A stretch of 64,000 nucleotides of DNA. Origin: Yoonia maricola. Its GTDB lineage: Bacteria > Pseudomonadota > Alphaproteobacteria > Rhodobacterales > Rhodobacteraceae. Positions 61,103 through 64,000 of this stretch are shown here, one piece after another (within the stretch, counting starts at the first letter, position 1; each line of letters opens with the position of its first letter). Position numbers and translations under genes: made by a program. The notes beneath the pieces are model-generated. The model did no database searches. It was not told where the DNA came from and saw only the letters and a list, made by a program, of their open reading frames with translations. Location: the NCBI RefSeq assembly GCF_002797915.1, contig NZ_PGTY01000001.1:1178001-1242000 (forward strand), given 5' to 3'.

Positions 61103-61362
61103 ATAGCCAGGGCCTTGCCCTTCACCCACTGCCCGCCTACCTGTTGGGTGACGGGTTCTGCGCCTCTCGTATACCATAGGTACAAATCCAGCGGCCTTAC
61201 GCAAATCCTAGGGGGCTGGCTCTGTTCTGACCCTGGTCTGATTACCTGGCGCCCACCTGTACTTACAGGTCCTCAGGATTAGCTACCTCTACGGTTGCCG
61301 CGGTCCCCGTCACTGTCGCCCAAAAAAATTGACCCGCCGCCGTTCAGCGCTAAATCTGAATT
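61103..61362. other. unassigned intergenic region with strong potential RNA structure
   Basis: 260 nt without a supported protein. It contains a near-perfect stem AATCCTAGG (61204 region) with CCT-C-AGGATT (61274 region), which encloses a hairpin ACCTGTACTTACAGGT and three CTGGC/CTGGT-like segments. No match to tRNA, SRP RNA, 6S RNA, tmRNA or RNase P RNA that I can see. Strand of any transcript is not clear. Confidence 0.4.
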
Positions 61363-61866
61363 ATGAAAAAAGCCATTCTCTGTACGGCGCTTCTGGCGCT
61401 GCTTGCCCCGCCCGCTATTGCTGACATCACAGTGCGATTCGTCGAAAGCGCACCCAAAGATCGCTTTGTGATCTCCAGCGATACCTGCCCTTTGCAAGAC
61501 GTTGATGTGCTGATTGATCTTGATGGATCGGTCGGCGGGCTGATCTTTGATGTCACTGGTGCCGGCGCTGGGGTGGAAGTTTTCCAACCCGTCGAGGTGC
61601 AAAGTGGTCTTGTAACGGCGCAGCCCGTGGTTGACGGCGACCAACAGCTTTCATTTCAGATCAACGACCTGCGTGCAGGCGATGATATTGTCATCTCTGC
61701 CGACCTTGATGATGTACTGACCAACAGTAGCCTTGGCCAAATTAGGGTCGGCGGTTCTGAGTTGGATGGCGCTGTGGTTCAGATGACAATTGCAGGCGAA
61801 ACCCAAACCGCCGTCTTCGCGGAAGGTGCGAATACGCTGGTCTTGGCACATAGCTGTCTGAGTTAG
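61363..61866 (+). CDS. exported protein, "aggregation factor core"-like
   Basis: A 167-residue protein with a signal peptide (MKKAILCTALLALLAPPAIA) and a beta-rich mature part (DITVRFVESAPKDRFVISSDTCPLQDVDVLIDLDGSVGGLIFDVTGAGAGVEVFQPVEVQSG). Similar Roseobacter proteins carry the name "aggregation factor core", a label from weak similarity to sponge proteins. Two Cys (SDTCPL and AHSCLS) could pair. Function not known. Confidence 0.72.
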   Translation: MKKAILCTALLALLAPPAIADITVRFVESAPKDRFVISSDTCPLQDVDVLIDLDGSVGGLIFDVTGAGAGVEVFQPVEVQSGLVTAQPVVDGDQQLSFQINDLRAGDDIVISADLDDVLTNSSLGQIRVGGSELDGAVVQMTIAGETQTAVFAEGANTLVLAHSCLS

Positions 61867-61876
61867 GGTCCCGCCC

Positions 61877-62200
61877 CTACAGTTTGCGTGACGGCGTTTG
61901 CGCGGTCACCCGGATCGGGATCATCTTGCCCCGCTTCGGCCCCTCATCGTCATCATCTGCCTGAGACATGACCACAATGGCAAATTGGACACTGCCAAAC
62001 ACTGTTCCATTAAAGAACCATAGCAAAAATACGGCCAACCAACCCACGTCTGATCCCATTACAAGGCCGCGCAGGCCAACGATATCAAACCACAGGATCA
62101 TCCCGACAAAGACCGCTGACAGCACAAACCCGACCGCGCAATGGCGCAGGTAAAGCCGCATCAGGTCGGGTTCTGGCTTTTGGTTCAGTGTTCCGCTCAT
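61877..62200 (-). CDS. hypothetical membrane protein
   Basis: A 107-residue protein with two hydrophobic helices (FVLSAVFVGMILWFDIVGL and VGWLAVFLLWFFNGTVFGSVQFAIVV) and a basic C-terminal tail. ATG 62200 is chosen since the longer frame to 62455 overlaps nusB. It lies 41 nt after nusB and may be co-transcribed. Function unknown. Confidence 0.75.
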   Translation of the reverse strand: MSGTLNQKPEPDLMRLYLRHCAVGFVLSAVFVGMILWFDIVGLRGLVMGSDVGWLAVFLLWFFNGTVFGSVQFAIVVMSQADDDDEGPKRGKMIPIRVTAQTPSRKL

Positions 62201-62241
62201 TCTGTAAAGATAATCCAAACAGCGCCAATAGCAAATGCGAC

Positions 62242-62715
62242 CTATCCGCCAAACGCCTCTGGCTGCACTTCGCGCGCCATATGGTCCAGCACGGCATTGA
62301 CGAATTTGGGTTCTTTGCCGTCGGCGGAAAATGCCTCGGCCACACCGACAAATTCGCTGATCACGACTTTGGGCGGCGTCTGTTTCAGTGTCATCTCTGC
62401 CCCCGCTGCGCGGAACAATGCGCGCCATGTCGGGTCTATCCGTGCAATTGGCCATTTGGCCACCAAGGCGCGGTCAGTCAGTTGGTCAATTGCGGCCTGA
62501 TCATCAACAGCCTTTTCCATCAGCGCGCGGAATGTGTCCACATCACCTTCGGTCATCTCGCCTTCATCATAGACCGCCCCAAGGCGGTGATCCTCGAACT
62601 CGCGCACAACTTGATCAACGGTCTGGCCCGAGGCCTCCATCTGGAACAGCGCCTGAACGGCATAAAGCCGGGCGGCTGATTTCATCTTGCGCTTTTGGTT
62701 ATTTGAAAGGGTCAT
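62242..62715 (-). CDS. nusB: transcription antitermination factor NusB
   Basis: A 157-residue all-helical protein: SAARLYAVQALFQMEASG at the N-terminus and VVISEFVGVAEAFSADGKEPKFVNAVLDHMAREV at the C-terminus, as in NusB. It acts with NusE (S10) on boxA of rRNA operons. It overlaps ribH by 4 nt, the common ribH-nusB order. Confidence 0.95.
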   Translation of the reverse strand: MTLSNNQKRKMKSAARLYAVQALFQMEASGQTVDQVVREFEDHRLGAVYDEGEMTEGDVDTFRALMEKAVDDQAAIDQLTDRALVAKWPIARIDPTWRALFRAAGAEMTLKQTPPKVVISEFVGVAEAFSADGKEPKFVNAVLDHMAREVQPEAFGG

Positions 62716-63251
62716 GTGGTGGTCTTGCTGTCCGTATCGCCTGCCATCAGAATCTCGCGGGTGAAGCCCACGGTCTTATCGGCTTTGCCCCACTTACGGG
62801 CGAGCGCGATCAGGTGCAAGGCCGCAGCCGCAGCTCCGCCCCCTTTGTTCATCTCAGCCGGATCAGCGCGGACCTCCGCCTGCGCGCGGGTTTCTACTGT
62901 CAAAATACCGTTGCCAATGCAGACGCCTTGCAGACCCAACAATTGGATCGCGCGGCTGCTGTCATTGCAGACAGTGTCATAGTGCGTCGTCTCTCCCCGG
63001 ATCACACAGCCAAGAGCAACATAGCCGTCAAAGTTGCTCATCCGTTCGGCAATGCCGATGGCGGTGGGGATTTCCAAAGCGCCCGGCACGTCGACAATCT
63101 CCCAAGTCGCCCCGGCTTTCTCAATCTCTGCCTTGGCGCCCGCAATCTGGTTGTCCGAAATATCTTTGTAGTAAGGCGAGGCGACGATCAGTATCTTCAC
63201 CGGCTTATCGAAAGCTGGCAACGGCATGATGTAATGAGATGGTCCTGCCAT
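62712..63251 (-). CDS. ribH: 6,7-dimethyl-8-ribityllumazine synthase
   Basis: A 179-residue lumazine synthase with ILIVASPYYKDISDNQIAGAKAEIEKAGATWEIVDVPGALEIPTAI, GYVALGCVIRGETTHYDTVCNDSSRAI and GNGILTVETRAQAEVRADPAEMNKGGGAAAAAL. It makes the lumazine from the ribityl-pyrimidine and dihydroxybutanone phosphate. It overlaps ribB by one base (TAATG) and nusB by 4 nt. Confidence 0.96.
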   Translation of the reverse strand: MAGPSHYIMPLPAFDKPVKILIVASPYYKDISDNQIAGAKAEIEKAGATWEIVDVPGALEIPTAIGIAERMSNFDGYVALGCVIRGETTHYDTVCNDSSRAIQLLGLQGVCIGNGILTVETRAQAEVRADPAEMNKGGGAAAAALHLIALARKWGKADKTVGFTREILMAGDTDSKTTT

Positions 63252-64000
63252 TATCCGATCTCCGAGATTTTGCGGGTGCCCACGATTTCAAGCCCATAGG
63301 CATCAAGTCCCACGACTTTGGGCTGCGGCGAATTCGTCAGTAGTTCGATCTTATGTAACCCAAGCGAACTGAGGATTTGCGCGCCCAGCCCGTATTGGCG
63401 CAAGGTCTGAGGCGAGGCTTCTTCGACAGAGTCCAGTTTCATATGCACGTCGCGCAAAAGGACTAACGCACCGCGCCCTTCTTTTGCGATCAGTTCCATG
63501 GCATCGCCAAATTCATTCCGACGGCCACGCGGACCTGTCCCCAGCACATCCAGCATCGGATCCATCGCGTGCATGCGTACCAAAACCGGGTCGGGGGTCG
63601 TGATGTCCCCTTTAATCAATGCGATATGTTCGGCCCCTTGGGTTTCATCCGTGTAGATGCGCATTTCCCATGCGCCACCAAACTCCGACGTGATTGTGCT
63701 CGTCTCACGGACGCGCACCAGATTGTCGTGGCGGCGACGGTACGCGATCAGATCACTGATCGTGCCGATCTTGAGGTTATGGAGCTGGGCAAAGGCAATC
63801 AGGTCAGGCAGGCGCGCCATTTCGCCATCTTCCTTCATGATCTCACAGATCACACCAGATGGGTTTAGCCCCGCAAGGCGGGAAATATCAACGGCGGCCT
63901 CGGTATGGCCAGCACGGACAAGCACACCACCATCGCGGGCACGCAATGGAAAGACATGGCCGGGCGTCGCGATATCGGCGGCCCCCTTGGCGGCATCAAT
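63251..64000 (-). CDS. ribB: 3,4-dihydroxy-2-butanone 4-phosphate synthase with degenerate GTP cyclohydrolase II-like domain (partial)
   Basis: The start lies beyond the right edge. The visible 249 residues begin in the RibB domain ([57 protein letters not shown]) and continue into a RibA-like domain. The zinc-cysteine stretch of true RibA (SECLTGDVFGSxRCDC) is replaced by [18 protein letters not shown], so GTP cyclohydrolase II activity is unlikely. First step enzyme for ribH, which it overlaps. Confidence 0.9.
   Translation of the reverse strand: MDAAKGAADIATPGHVFPLRARDGGVLVRAGHTEAAVDISRLAGLNPSGVICEIMKEDGEMARLPDLIAFAQLHNLKIGTISDLIAYRRRHDNLVRVRETSTITSEFGGAWEMRIYTDETQGAEHIALIKGDITTPDPVLVRMHAMDPMLDVLGTGPRGRRNEFGDAMELIAKEGRGALVLLRDVHMKLDSVEEASPQTLRQYGLGAQILSSLGLHKIELLTNSPQPKVVGLDAYGLEIVGTRKISEIG

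Noticed and set aside
61267-61330. Short minus-strand peptide ending ...VEVANPEDL
   Set aside because: No ATG, no ribosome site and too short; more likely part of the structured region. It also does not look like a tmRNA tag.
61877-62455. 192-residue reading of the membrane protein
   Set aside because: The first 85 residues lie antisense-free but out of frame within nusB and are Arg/Cys-rich noise; ATG 62200 gives a clean membrane protein.

Overview
The window is chromosomal DNA from an alphaproteobacterium, most likely the marine Roseobacter/Rhodobacteraceae group. The evidence is a GapR-type protein, a fused NuoE-NuoF-like protein, CarD, an AlkB-like hydroxylase, an ScfR regulator, a LexA box of the GTTC-N7-GTTC type, a SAM-II riboswitch, and a tRNA-His with G1:U72 and A73 and no encoded G-1. 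Genes are tightly packed, with many 1-8 nt start/stop overlaps. I see no integrase, transposase, phage gene or CRISPR array. It reads as core chromosome with small accessory modules.

Layout. 1-0.8 kb: gene end, GapR-like protein, small membrane protein. 0.8-3.2 kb: divergent phosphotransferase (kinase) and acyl-CoA dehydrogenase. 3.2-5.7 kb: sulfide/persulfide module (BigR/SqrR-like repressor, 26-bp palindromic operator, persulfide dioxygenase, two YeeE/YedE sulfur transport subunits, rhodanese/phosphatase-like sulfurtransferase). 5.7-10.2 kb: an isolated FliM/FliN-like protein, then a translationally coupled operon of a receiver protein, a small membrane protein and a transporter-type histidine kinase. 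10.3-17.2 kb: ScfR regulator divergent from a complete Liv-type ABC transporter. 17.3-23.7 kb: accB-accC-aat facing clpX-ridA-like-NDUFA12-DUF2155, with clpP upstream. 23.8-28 kb: ArsR/SRPBCC pair, FAH-family enzyme, folE2, and metZ behind a SAM-II riboswitch and terminator. 28-38 kb: GST, PilZ protein, the ftsY-led operon with yciB, an orphan NuoEF/FdsB-like protein, AlkB-like hydroxylase, xseA. 38-49.8 kb: purD, TetR/DUF4336, carD, fdxA, ArsR/permease, S4 protein, SUV3-like helicase, TPR protein, SCP2 protein, hydrolase, ilvA. 49.9-58.5 kb: exonuclease plus ATP-dependent ligase, pepF, two-subunit cluster of small genes, Gfo/Idh oxidoreductase, rpoH, rluD. 58.5-64 kb: tRNA-His, small conserved genes, SOS-controlled mmcB, a 48-residue protein, an apparently structured intergenic region, and nusB-ribH-ribB.

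The strongest leads for a second look are: the 20-copy hexamer microsatellite inside ftsY; the fused NADH-dehydrogenase-like subunit with no catalytic partner beside it; the receiver / small membrane protein / transporter-kinase operon; the kinase-dehydrogenase pair resembling split ACAD10/11; the riboswitch with a transcription terminator; the ribB protein whose cyclohydrolase-II-like half has lost its zinc cysteines; the NIF3/CutA-like gene pair near 59.4-60.1 kb; and the unassigned region 61103-61362. None is shown here to be a new system. All functional calls rest on reading the sequence and on family knowledge, without database searches.
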